Source of the DNA: DSOI01 sp041394885
GTDB taxonomy: Bacteria > Acidobacteriota > Terriglobia > Bryobacterales > Bryobacteraceae
Direction: 5' to 3'
Assembly: GCA_041394885.1 (NCBI GenBank)
Contig: JAWKHI010000054.1
Location: 1-46,174, forward strand
Length of the DNA: 46,174 nucleotides
The notes beneath the pieces were generated by a model. That model was not told the DNA's origin. It saw only the letters and a list, made by a program, of their open reading frames with translations, and searched no databases. Position 1 is the stretch's first letter. Each line of letters begins with the position of its first letter. This document shows, one piece after another, positions 34,265 through 44,593 of this stretch. A program made the position numbers and the translations under genes.

Positions 34265-34293
34265 TTGACGTAACCTCCGGCGCGATGTTATAA
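34265..34293 (+). promoter_or_regulatory. Sigma-70 promoter of the ATP synthase operon
   Basis: TTGACG (34265-34270), 17-bp spacer, TTATAA (34288-34293). The transcript would start near 34300, about 50 nt before the first ATG. This is the best -35/-10 pair in the window and fits a highly expressed operon. Confidence 0.7.
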
Positions 34294-34350
34294 CTAGTGA
34301 TTCAAGCCCGATAAAGCCGATCCCGGCTTTTCCCGGAACGAAAAGCTCAA

Positions 34351-34800
34351 ATGGAATCCCTACTCGCCACGGTGCGCGAGCTTCTTCTGCGCGCGGTCCC
34401 GACGTTCCTGATCTTCACGTTCCTTTACCTCTATCTGCGGTCGACGTTGTTCGGCCCGCTGCAGCAGGTGCTGGATGAGCGCGAAGCCGCTACCAGCGGA
34501 ACGAAGAAGGCCGCCGATGAAGCATTGAAGCGCGCGGAACGCAAAGCCGCCGAATACGAAGAAAAGCTGCGCGCGGCTCGCGCGGAGATATACAAAGAGC
34601 AGGAAGAGATGCGCAACCGGCTTCGCGCCGATCAGGCCGCGCAATTGGCCGCCGCCAAGGAAAAGATCGACTGGAAGATCCGCGAAGCGGCGGCAGCGAT
34701 CGAGGCCAGCAAGGCGGAGGCGATCGGGCGCCTGGACGCCGATTCGGGCGCGATGGCCGATGAGATCGTGACGGCGATCCTGACCGGGAGCGCCGCGTGA
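34351..34800 (+). CDS. atpF: ATP synthase F0 subunit b
   Basis: A 149-residue b-type subunit, the peripheral stalk of F-type ATP synthase. One N-terminal TM segment (VPTFLIFTFLYLYL) is followed by FGPLQQVLDERE, the usual membrane-exit motif, and a long charged coiled coil (AADEALKRAERKAAEYEEKLR). It is first in the operon; the next gene's GTG overlaps its stop (GTGA). Subunits a (atpB) and c (atpE) are not in this window, so the F0 genes are split, as known in Geobacter-like operons. Confidence 0.92.
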   Translation: MESLLATVRELLLRAVPTFLIFTFLYLYLRSTLFGPLQQVLDEREAATSGTKKAADEALKRAERKAAEYEEKLRAARAEIYKEQEEMRNRLRADQAAQLAAAKEKIDWKIREAAAAIEASKAEAIGRLDADSGAMADEIVTAILTGSAA

Positions 34801-35396
34801 GCGCCCGTTCGAAGCTGAGCGGAGCAATACAAGGCGCGGCGTTAGCCGTGCTCCTGCTCACGGCCCCGCCCGTCCCCGCGCAGGAGCATGAGAGTGGCGC
34901 CGCCGGGCACCACGAGGGCGACCCCTATTTGTTCTGGAAGATCGTGAACTTCGCCATCCTCGCCGGTGGCCTCGGTTTCGTGGCCGTAAAGGTGGGTGGG
35001 CCGTTCTTCCGGGAACGCGGCGAAGAGATCCGGAAGTCGATCGACGACGCCCGCGTGATTCGTGACGAGGCTGAGAAGCGCGCCGCCGCGATTGAGGCTC
35101 GCATCGCCAACCTGTCTTCCGATCTCGACCAGTTACGCGAGACTTCGCGCACCGAGATGGCGAGCGAGGAGACTCGCATTCAGGAAGAGACCCGGCGCCA
35201 AGCCGATAAGCTCGAGGAGAATGCCTCGCAGGAGATCCTGCAAGCCGGCAAGCGAGCGGAGCAGGAATTGCGGGATCACGCCGCGAAACTGGCCGTCCAA
35301 CTCGCCGAGGATCGCGTGAAGGCGCGTCTGACGCCGGGTGTACAGGCATCGCTGGTGCGGCGCTTCGTCGACGACCTCGGAAAGCACGTGAACTAA
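34797..35396 (+). CDS. atpF: ATP synthase F0 subunit b' (second b-type)
   Basis: A 199-residue second b-type subunit. It begins with a signal-like hydrophobic segment (GAALAVLLLTAPPVPAQ) and a His/Glu-rich stretch, then the TM segment (LFWKIVNFAILAGGLGFV) and a long coiled coil (EIRKSIDDARVIRDEAEKRA). The extra N-terminal segment is seen in b subunits of several delta-proteobacteria and Acidobacteria and may be cleaved. The start is GTG, overlapping the previous stop. With the first subunit it would form a b/b' heterodimer. Confidence 0.9.
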   Translation: MSARSKLSGAIQGAALAVLLLTAPPVPAQEHESGAAGHHEGDPYLFWKIVNFAILAGGLGFVAVKVGGPFFRERGEEIRKSIDDARVIRDEAEKRAAAIEARIANLSSDLDQLRETSRTEMASEETRIQEETRRQADKLEENASQEILQAGKRAEQELRDHAAKLAVQLAEDRVKARLTPGVQASLVRRFVDDLGKHVN

Positions 35397-35401
35397 AAAA
35401 T

Positions 35402-35950
35402 ATGGCCCTTGCAGTCGCCAACCGGTACGCCGGCGCTCTCGCCGGCATCGCCCTGGACCCAGGGTCCAAGCTGGAGCCCGCCGCCGCGCTCGAGCAGCTT
35501 CGCTCTTTCGCGGCTCTTTTGCATGAGTCGCCGGATCTGCGCAACGTGCTGCTTTCGCCGGCCGTGCCGGCCGCCCGGAAGCGAAACGTGGTGGCCGCAC
35601 TCGGTGAGCCGCTGCATCTGCATCCGCTGCTGCGCAACTTCCTGTATGTCGTGATCGACCACCGCCGGATCGATATTCTCGATGAGATGGCGGCGGCGCT
35701 CGAAACGGTGCTCGATCAGCGGCTTGGGCGGCTACGCGCGGATGTGTCGAGCGCGGGTGAGTTGACGGCGTCGGAAAAGCTGATGATCGAGGGCGAACTG
35801 CGCCGGAAGACCGGAAAACAGGTCCGGTGCGATTTTCACATTGATCCCGAACTACTGGGCGGCGTGTCGGTCCGGGTCGGGTCCACCATTTACGACGGTT
35901 CGGTGCGCGGGCAGTTGGCTGCCGTTCGCGCGCGCCTGATGGCGCACTAG
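35402..35950 (+). CDS. atpH: ATP synthase F1 subunit delta
   Basis: A 182-residue delta (OSCP) subunit that links the peripheral stalk to the F1 head. ALAVANRYAGALAGIAL is the usual N-terminal helix, and the C-terminal part has DPELLGGVSVRVGSTIYDGSVRGQL, the family signature. It lies 5 bp after the b' gene and 17 bp before atpA. Confidence 0.95.
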   Translation: MALAVANRYAGALAGIALDPGSKLEPAAALEQLRSFAALLHESPDLRNVLLSPAVPAARKRNVVAALGEPLHLHPLLRNFLYVVIDHRRIDILDEMAAALETVLDQRLGRLRADVSSAGELTASEKLMIEGELRRKTGKQVRCDFHIDPELLGGVSVRVGSTIYDGSVRGQLAAVRARLMAH

Positions 35951-35967
35951 GGGAATACAGAAACACT

Positions 35968-37476
<1,509 letters not shown>

Positions 37477-37488
37477 GGTAACCCGCCG

Positions 37489-38349
37489 ATGCCTTCGCTG
37501 ATCGACATACGCCGCCGCATCCGCTCCGTCAAGAACACGCAGCAGATCACCAAAGCCATGAAAATGGTGGCGGCGGCCCGTCTGCGCAAGGCGCAGGACC
37601 GTATTCTCGCCGCGCGGCCCTACGCGGGCCTGCTGCAGCAGATGCTCGCCAATGTGGCCGCGGCAGCGGCCGGCGACGAACGCGTCGCCTCGCTCCCCTT
37701 GCTTGCCCGGCGCGAGGAACAGCGTATTCAGATCGTTCTGCTTACGGCGGACCGCGGGCTTGCCGGCGCATTCAATTCCAACCTCATCCGGGCGACGCAA
37801 CGATTCATCGCCGAACGCGGCGCCCGCGAATTCTGCCTGGAATGCGTGGGCCGCAAGGGCCGGGACTTTTTCCGCCGCCGCGAGGCCAACATTACCGGCG
37901 AGCACATCGGGGTGTTCAACAAAGCCCTTGCCTCCGACGCCCGCGCGGTGGGCGAGGCTGTTTCGGGCCGCTACGCCAAGGGCGAGGTCGACGCCGTTTA
38001 TATCGTCTACAACGAATTCAAGAACGTGGTTTCGCAGAAAGTCACCATCAAACAGATCCTGCCGGTGACACTGCCCGATAACGCCCAGCCGATCGACTAT
38101 CTTTACGAGCAGCCGCCGGTGGATCTGTTGAGCGATCTTCTGCCCAAGTACGTGGAGAACTCGATCTACACCGCCATTCTGGAATCGGCCACGAGCGAAC
38201 ATGCGGCGCGGATGACGGCGATGGACTCGGCAACGTCGAACGCCTCCGAGGTCATCGACAAATTGACCCTCTACATGAACCGTGTGCGCCAGGCCAGTAT
38301 CACCAAGGAAATCATCGAAGTCGTGAGCGGGGCTACCGCTCTGGAGTAA
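37489..38349 (+). CDS. atpG: ATP synthase F1 subunit gamma
   Basis: A 286-residue central-stalk subunit. It begins MPSLIDIRRRIRSVKNTQQITKAMKMV (split here as IDIRRRIRSVKNTQQ and ITKAMKMVAAARLR), the typical N-terminal helix, and ends with the C-terminal helix SEVIDKLTLYMNRVRQASITKE (in short: MNRVRQASITKEI). Located between alpha and beta as in most operons. Confidence 0.97.
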   Translation: MPSLIDIRRRIRSVKNTQQITKAMKMVAAARLRKAQDRILAARPYAGLLQQMLANVAAAAAGDERVASLPLLARREEQRIQIVLLTADRGLAGAFNSNLIRATQRFIAERGAREFCLECVGRKGRDFFRRREANITGEHIGVFNKALASDARAVGEAVSGRYAKGEVDAVYIVYNEFKNVVSQKVTIKQILPVTLPDNAQPIDYLYEQPPVDLLSDLLPKYVENSIYTAILESATSEHAARMTAMDSATSNASEVIDKLTLYMNRVRQASITKEIIEVVSGATALE

Positions 38350-38359
38350 GTTACCAATC

Positions 38360-39817
<1,458 letters not shown>

Positions 39818-39826
39818 GACCGGCCC

Positions 39827-40243
39827 GTGGCTGACACGTTTCGACTCGAAGTGGCGACGCCCGAGCGGCAACTCATCGGCGAAGCGGTGCGGGAAGCTTC
39901 GATTCCCGGCTTGGCCGGCGAACTCGGCATTCTGCCCGGCCACGCTCCGCTGCTTGGCGAAGTGGGCGCCGGAGAACTGCGCTATACGCTCGCGACCGGC
40001 GAGAAGCACACGATGGTAGTGTTCGGCGGGTGGATCGAAGTCAACAACGACGTCGTCCGGGTTCTGGCGCAATCGGCCGAACGGATCAACGAAATCGACT
40101 TGGCGCGGGCGGAAGCGGCGTTCGCGAGGGCGAGGGAGCGCGCGGGCAGGCTGGGGACGGATCAGGTGGATCTGGCGAGAGCGCTGAACGCGATGAAGCG
40201 GGCGCAGGCGCGGCTGGCGGCGGCAAAATCCGCGCAGAGGTAG
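39827..40243 (+). CDS. atpC: ATP synthase F1 subunit epsilon, copy 1
   Basis: A 138-residue epsilon subunit. The N-terminal beta-sandwich has SIPGLAGELGILPGHAPLLGEVG and MVVFGGWIEV; the C-terminal helical pair includes DLARAEAAFARARERAG and ALNAMKRAQARLAAA. GTG start, 9 bp after atpD. It is 75% identical by hand alignment (104 of 138) to the second copy immediately downstream. In known enzymes epsilon couples rotation and its C-terminal helices inhibit ATP hydrolysis. Confidence 0.95.
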   Translation: MADTFRLEVATPERQLIGEAVREASIPGLAGELGILPGHAPLLGEVGAGELRYTLATGEKHTMVVFGGWIEVNNDVVRVLAQSAERINEIDLARAEAAFARARERAGRLGTDQVDLARALNAMKRAQARLAAAKSAQR

Positions 40244-40246
40244 GCG

Positions 40247-40297
40247 GGCGGCTTTGGAGCCGTTCAAAATAAAGCCGCCGGGATGAAGGTGGGAGAC
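40247..40297 (+). pseudogene. Remnant of the atpD 3' end between the two epsilon genes
   Basis: Read in frame from 40247 the codons give GGFGAVQNKAAGMKVGD. The end of AtpD reads GGIEEVIEKAAKMKAGE; 9 of 17 positions agree and the register is exact. It starts right after the first epsilon stop and is followed by a spacer and the GTG of copy 2. The arms GGCGGCTTT (40247-40255) and AAAGCCGCC (40271-40279) could also form a hairpin with a 15-nt loop. This is the scar of a tandem duplication of about 481 bp. Confidence 0.8.
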
Positions 40298-40307
40298 CAG
40301 GCAGGTT

Positions 40308-40724
40308 GTGGCTGACACGTTCCTACTCGAAGTAGCGACCCCCGCAAGGCTGCTGATCGGCGAAGCCGTTCGCGAGGTAACGATTCCCGGCGCCTCCGGT
40401 GAGGTGTGCATCCTGCCCGGCCACGCCGCGCTGCTCGGCGCGGTGGGTGCGGGCGAATTGCGCTACACGCTCGAGACCGGAGAGAAGAATTCGATGGTGG
40501 TGTTCGGCGGCTGGGTGGAGGTGAACGGCGACATCGTGCGTGTGCTGGCCGCATCCGCCGAGCGGTTGAACGAGATCGACGTGGCGCGGGCCGAGGCGGC
40601 GTTCCAGAGGGCCAGCGAGCGCGTGAACGGGATCGGCTCGGGTCATGTCGACCTGGCGCGGGCGTTGAACGCGATGAAGCGGGCACAGGCCCGGTTGGCG
40701 GCGGCGAGGAACGGGCGGGATTAG
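40308..40724 (+). CDS. atpC: ATP synthase F1 subunit epsilon, copy 2
   Basis: A second intact 138-residue epsilon gene, same length and start (GTG GCT GAC ACG) as copy 1. Both halves are conserved: TIPGASGEVCILPGHAALLGAVG and ALNAMKRAQARLAAA. Differences cluster at residues 106-113, the loop between the C-terminal helices, and at the last five residues, the parts that matter for regulation. A Cys replaces Gly34. No frameshift or stop, so it is probably functional. Confidence 0.95.
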   Translation: MADTFLLEVATPARLLIGEAVREVTIPGASGEVCILPGHAALLGAVGAGELRYTLETGEKNSMVVFGGWVEVNGDIVRVLAASAERLNEIDVARAEAAFQRASERVNGIGSGHVDLARALNAMKRAQARLAAARNGRD

Positions 40725-40728
40725 GCCG

Positions 40729-41532
40729 TCAGATCACGCGCCGGCGGCCCATGTCAAACCGGGCTCCATGCCCCAAAAAGTAATAAGGCAGGCGGGCGGC
40801 GTCATAGATCGCCACCTTGCTGCTTCCGATTACAGCGAACTCATCGCCTCGAACCACGATCGCGGTGCCTTCGTCGATCCCGATCCCAAGCAGATCGCGG
40901 TGACGCTCCACCACGGCCACCAGATCGTTCTCGCGCTTCCGGGCGAGCAGATGCTGATCCACGGCTACGCCGCGCAGGAATCCCATACCGGTTTCGTACC
41001 CTGGCGCCATCATGATGTGATTGCCCTCGCGCGCCCCGCGCACCAGATACGACCCTTGGATCGTCGCGCCCGCCGACGTGCCTCCGATCACACCGCCGCG
41101 GTCGAGCAGCCGGAATAGTTCGCGATGGGTGCGCGTATCGAGATACGAATCCACCAGCCGCCACTGCCGCCCGCCTCCGAACCAAACGCCGGTGGCATGC
41201 TCGATGGCGCGCGTGAACTCGGGCGAGTCCGCATGTTCGCGGTCACGGGTGTGCAACAGCGTCAAATGGGCGAGGCCCGCCTTGGCGAGCGGATGACGGT
41301 CGAGCCATCCCGATTCGAAATGGTCACTTTCGTCGGCGGTGGGAATCAGCACCACGCGAGCGCCATCGCCGCCTGCCAGTTCGCGGAACGTCGAGACGAT
41401 CTCGGGGCCGAGATCGCCGCCGCCTACCACCACGAGGCTCCCCTTGGCCGGGCCCACCACGGGCGGCGCCGCGGCCCCGGCCGATGGCAGCATCGCACCC
41501 AATCCCGCAGTGACGAACAACCGGCGATCCAT
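40729..41532 (-). CDS. Cyanophycinase-like S51 peptidase, exported
   Basis: A 267-residue protein starting MDRRLFVTAGLGAMLPSAGAAA, a signal peptide, so the ATG at 41532 is preferred to the frame opening at 41682. The S51 motifs are GSLVVVGGGDLGP, VVLIPTAD, GVWFGGGRQWRLVD and the nucleophile Ser in GVIGGTSAGATIQG. Cyanophycinase degrades cyanophycin (poly-Asp-Arg) to beta-Asp-Arg; an exported form could use external polymer. TACAAT ends 7 nt before the ATG. No cyanophycin synthetase is in the window. Confidence 0.86.
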   Translation of the reverse strand: MDRRLFVTAGLGAMLPSAGAAAPPVVGPAKGSLVVVGGGDLGPEIVSTFRELAGGDGARVVLIPTADESDHFESGWLDRHPLAKAGLAHLTLLHTRDREHADSPEFTRAIEHATGVWFGGGRQWRLVDSYLDTRTHRELFRLLDRGGVIGGTSAGATIQGSYLVRGAREGNHIMMAPGYETGMGFLRGVAVDQHLLARKRENDLVAVVERHRDLLGIGIDEGTAIVVRGDEFAVIGSSKVAIYDAARLPYYFLGHGARFDMGRRRVI

Positions 41533-41539
41533 GAGAGCG

Positions 41540-41545
41540 ATTGTA
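41540..41545 (-). promoter_or_regulatory. -10 hexamer TACAAT, leaderless start of cyanophycinase
   Basis: TACAAT on the minus strand (5 of 6) ends exactly 7 nt before the ATG at 41532. No ribosome site is present. It lies in the 14-bp gap after the upstream hydrolase stop. Confidence 0.4.
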
Positions 41546-41546
41546 C

Positions 41547-43559
41547 CTACTGGAGCCATTCCGCCGTGAATTCGAGATCCTGCGTCTGGGCCATATCGGT
41601 GGTATCGCCCAGCACCCAGCGCCAGCGGAAGTTTCCCGGGCGATGCTCGACGCGTCCCATCCAGTTGACTGGATCCGTCCACAGGACGCCGCGCGTTTGC
41701 TTGGCAAGGTCCGCCAGATCCCAGTGGAGGATAAAACCCGGGATCACGGCATCGGAGAGGTTGGTGTTGAGGGAATTGTCGAGGGCCTCGGCCAGGCTGG
41801 GCGGTGTCCGGTCCAGCCAGAGCTTCCCGATCCGCGCATCGGCGGCGGCGGCGAGCAGGAGCCAGATCCCTTTCACACCCTGCGCCGCGGCGGGGACCGG
41901 GGAATCGTCCACGTCCTCACGCGCGCGTAAAAGATCGATGCCGCGAACAAGGTCGTGTGCGCGGCGCGCGGCGAGGCTCAGGCCGACCTGGTCCGCGCGG
42001 GTGTTGGCGAGCCAGTCGCCGACATAGGGGCGGCGGGTTTCGAGCACCGCGGACCGGCGCGGTTCCACCACCAGAATGACCCGGCCCTGCTTCGCCAGCC
42101 GCTCCGCCGTCGCGCTCGCCGTCGTCCCCGCCACCAGCAGCGCCGCGGGCTTTCGTCCGTCGCCGGCCGGGATATAGAGTTGGGCTTCGATCTCCATGCC
42201 CGGCTCGCTTTCCAAACGGACCCGGTCCAGGCGATAGCCATCGCCGGCTTGGGTCTCCACCACAGTCACGCGCGCCGGCCCCGCGCCGGACGGCCCGATG
42301 TGCAATCGCCGCAACTCCGCCGCCAGATCCTCCAGGCTCCGCGGCTGCTTCCGGGCGCGATAACTATCGCGAATCAGCTCGTACAACTTTCGGCTCCCCG
42401 GCTCATCTTCCACGCGTCCGGACGGCGTCGCCCACAATTCGTGATTCGCATAGATCTTGACCGGTGACTCTCGCGAATCGCCCTCGCCTTGATTGAGCCA
42501 CCGGATCAGCCACGCATAAACGGCTTCGCGGCTGACAAGCGGCGTCCCGTGTCCGCCAGGGCCCACCTGCAGCGCCACTTTCTCCTCCGCCCCGTACAGA
42601 CGGTACCATCGCCGGGCTTCCTCATAGACCAGCCGCGCGCCCGGCGGCGTGAAGTAATCGAGCTCGGTCGCCTGCAGCAGCCAGGGGACCGGCGCGGACA
42701 TCTCGACGAGGTCCGCCGTGTCCAGCCCGATGGCCAGGTGGCCCGGCAGCGTCATCTCCGAGTGTGGATTGGCGCCGGCGAACAGGAGGCGATAGGAGTT
42801 CGGAAAGCAAGCGGGGACGACGGCCTTCAGGCGTGGATCCAACGCTCCGATGAAGGTGGTAAGCGCACCGCCGCCCGAGCATCCCGCCGCTCCCAGCCGC
42901 GACGGATCCACCTCGGGACGGCTTGCCAGATAGTCGAGCGAACGCATGGCGTCCCAGAGGAAATAGCGCGCCAGCCCCTCGCCGATCAGGCTCGCCTGCG
43001 CGCCCTGATGAATGTGTTCGTTGACGGACCATCCGGCCGCCGGGGCCTTCAACTGCGCGTCGTAGGTTTGTTCGCGCTCGCCCTGCCCCGCGGGGTCGAA
43101 CGCCAGCGAGACGAAGCCTTTGCGCGCCAGATTGGCGGCCAGCCGCTGCGGCTCGGCTTTGCCTTCCTGCGTGTGACCGGCCTGCAGCAGGACGCCCGGA
43201 AAGCGCCCGGGGCGCGACGGCCGGTAGAGGTTGGCGGTGACATAGTAGCGCGGCAGGCTCTCGTAGATTACCTTCTCAATCACGTAGCCATCGGCGTCAA
43301 TACGGCCGGTGACACGGGCATTCAAAGGTCCGCTGTATTCCGGCAACCCGCCGAGAGCGTCGAGCATCTTCTTCCGGGTCACCTGCTTGCGGCGCTCGGC
43401 ATCGGCCACGGTACGTACCGTCGCGATGGTGTCTTCGCGGACCTGTAGCTGGCGTTGTGCGATGGCGTCCATCCACCGGAGCAGCGAGTCCGGCGGTTCC
43501 TGCGCGCGGGCGGCTCCGATGGTCACGGCGAAGACGGCGGCCGCGGCGTAGCGTGTCAT
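41547..43559 (-). CDS. Secreted alpha/beta hydrolase with two hydrolase-like halves (acetyl-esterase type)
   Basis: A 670-residue exported enzyme with signal peptide (YAAAAVFAVTIGAARAQ). The N-terminal half is an acetyl-xylan-esterase-like alpha/beta hydrolase: PGVLLQAGHTQEGK, VSLAFDPAGQGER, the nucleophile in GAAGCSGGGALTTF and the His in GPGGHGTPLVS. The C-terminal half repeats the fold pattern (PAALLVAGTTASATAERLAKQGRVILVVEPRRS) but lacks a GxSxG nucleophile, so it looks catalytically dead or structural. It probably deacetylates or de-esterifies a plant glycan; the substrate is unknown. It is the upstream partner of the cyanophycinase gene, 14 bp apart. Confidence 0.8.
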   Translation of the reverse strand: MTRYAAAAVFAVTIGAARAQEPPDSLLRWMDAIAQRQLQVREDTIATVRTVADAERRKQVTRKKMLDALGGLPEYSGPLNARVTGRIDADGYVIEKVIYESLPRYYVTANLYRPSRPGRFPGVLLQAGHTQEGKAEPQRLAANLARKGFVSLAFDPAGQGEREQTYDAQLKAPAAGWSVNEHIHQGAQASLIGEGLARYFLWDAMRSLDYLASRPEVDPSRLGAAGCSGGGALTTFIGALDPRLKAVVPACFPNSYRLLFAGANPHSEMTLPGHLAIGLDTADLVEMSAPVPWLLQATELDYFTPPGARLVYEEARRWYRLYGAEEKVALQVGPGGHGTPLVSREAVYAWLIRWLNQGEGDSRESPVKIYANHELWATPSGRVEDEPGSRKLYELIRDSYRARKQPRSLEDLAAELRRLHIGPSGAGPARVTVVETQAGDGYRLDRVRLESEPGMEIEAQLYIPAGDGRKPAALLVAGTTASATAERLAKQGRVILVVEPRRSAVLETRRPYVGDWLANTRADQVGLSLAARRAHDLVRGIDLLRAREDVDDSPVPAAAQGVKGIWLLLAAAADARIGKLWLDRTPPSLAEALDNSLNTNLSDAVIPGFILHWDLADLAKQTRGVLWTDPVNWMGRVEHRPGNFRWRWVLGDTTDMAQTQDLEFTAEWLQ

Positions 43560-43566
43560 CGAAGCA

Positions 43567-43575
43567 ATCGTATCA
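43567..43575 (-). promoter_or_regulatory. Extended -10 (TGA TACGAT), leaderless start
   Basis: TGA plus TACGAT (4 of 6) on the minus strand ends 7 nt before the ATG at 43559, which has no ribosome site. Confidence 0.35.
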
Positions 43576-43636
43576 TTGGCGTTTCCGGAGCGGCGTCTTC
43601 GACGAGTTTCTTCGATAACGTAAAGTGATGCGGCTT

Positions 43637-43663
43637 TGTCGAATCGGATGACCGCCGTTCGTC
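43637..43663 (+). promoter_or_regulatory. Candidate ECF42-type promoter of the DGPF operon
   Basis: TGTCGA (43637-43642), a 17-bp spacer and CGTC (43660-43663), 43 bp before the ATG of the DGPF gene. ECF sigma factors use such motifs, and I recall TGTCGA as the ECF42 -35; the ECF42 gene is in the same operon, so self-activation is plausible. Confidence 0.5.
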
Positions 43664-43706
43664 AATCCGGTGTTGGTTTCGACAAACAAAGCAAAAGGAG
43701 TTCCGA

Positions 43707-44075
43707 ATGGCGCAGTTTCTGTTACTTCTGCATGAGTCCCCCACGGCGTTCGAGGCCGTTCCGCGCGAGGAAATGGGCCGTGTGATCGGCCGGTACATGG
43801 CGTGGCGGCAGTCTCTCCAGGAAAAGGGCAAGCTCCTCGGGAGCAACAAACTTGCCGATGAGGGAGGAAGGCTGTTGAGCCGCGAAGGCGGTGGCGCGAT
43901 TCGCGTGGTGGATGGTCCGTTCGCAGAGGCGAAGGAGATTATCGGCGGGTATTTCCTCCTCACCGCGGGCAGTTACGACGAGGCAGTGGAACTGGCCCGG
44001 TCCTGCCCGCACCTCGATTACGGTACGATCGAACTGCGCCGGGTGGACCTGATGGAAGAGCCGAAAGGAGCATAG
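43707..44075 (+). CDS. YCII/DGPF-domain protein
   Basis: A 122-residue YCII-related protein with the eponymous VVDGPFAEAKE motif (about residues 69-79), preceded by MAQFLLLLHESP and followed by IIGGYFLLTAGSYDEAVELARSCP. AAAGGAG is upstream of the ATG. DGPF proteins are known partners of ECF42 sigma factors and are part of their regulons. The molecular function is unknown. It is first in a three-gene operon. Confidence 0.92.
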   Translation: MAQFLLLLHESPTAFEAVPREEMGRVIGRYMAWRQSLQEKGKLLGSNKLADEGGRLLSREGGGAIRVVDGPFAEAKEIIGGYFLLTAGSYDEAVELARSCPHLDYGTIELRRVDLMEEPKGA

Positions 44076-44081
44076 GAAGCG

Positions 44082-44585
44082 ATGTTACGACGCCACATTG
44101 TATTGATCGGCCTGCTGGCCGCGATCCTGCCGGGCGCCGAGCCAGGACCCGCGCAGCGCGCCTTTGGCGAGTTGAAGAAGCTGGAGGGCGAGTGGAAAGG
44201 AACCACGGGCGGCGGCGAAGCCGTGGCGGTGAGCTATCGCCTCACTGCCGGTGGCACCGTGCTGATGGAGGATTTCGAGTTCGCCGGCAAGAAGGGTTCC
44301 CGCATGACCACCATGTATCATCTGGATGGCGAACGCATCCTGCTCACGCACTACTGCATGGCCGGTAACCAGCCTCGCATGGCGGCCACCGTCTCCAGCG
44401 CCGGCGCAACCACGCTCGACTTCCAGTTCATCGACGCCACCAACCTGACCAGCCCGGACGCCGGCCACATGCACCACGCCGTCATTCGGCTGCTTGGGCC
44501 GGACCGGTTGCAGTCGGCCTGGACCTATCGCAAGGACGGCCGCGACAACCATACCGAAACGTTCGAATACAAACGGGTCCGCTAG
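44082..44585 (+). CDS. Exported lipocalin-like / DUF1579-type protein
   Basis: A 167-residue protein with a signal peptide (HIVLIGLLAAILPGAEP). The mature part starts with FGELKKLEGEWKGTTGGG, then VSYRLTAGGTVLMEDFEF and MTTMYHLDGERILLTHYC, a beta-barrel pattern like the lipocalin-like DUF1579 family, ending HTETFEYKRVR. It lies 6 bp after the DGPF gene and 8 bp before the sigma factor. Its role in the ECF42 operon is unknown; it may bind a small ligand. Confidence 0.7.
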   Translation: MLRRHIVLIGLLAAILPGAEPGPAQRAFGELKKLEGEWKGTTGGGEAVAVSYRLTAGGTVLMEDFEFAGKKGSRMTTMYHLDGERILLTHYCMAGNQPRMAATVSSAGATTLDFQFIDATNLTSPDAGHMHHAVIRLLGPDRLQSAWTYRKDGRDNHTETFEYKRVR

Positions 44586-44593
44586 GCAGGCGC

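Noticed and set aside
40247..40279. Terminator between the epsilon genes
   Set aside because: A 9-bp hairpin is possible but no T-run follows, and the sequence is explained as the atpD remnant.
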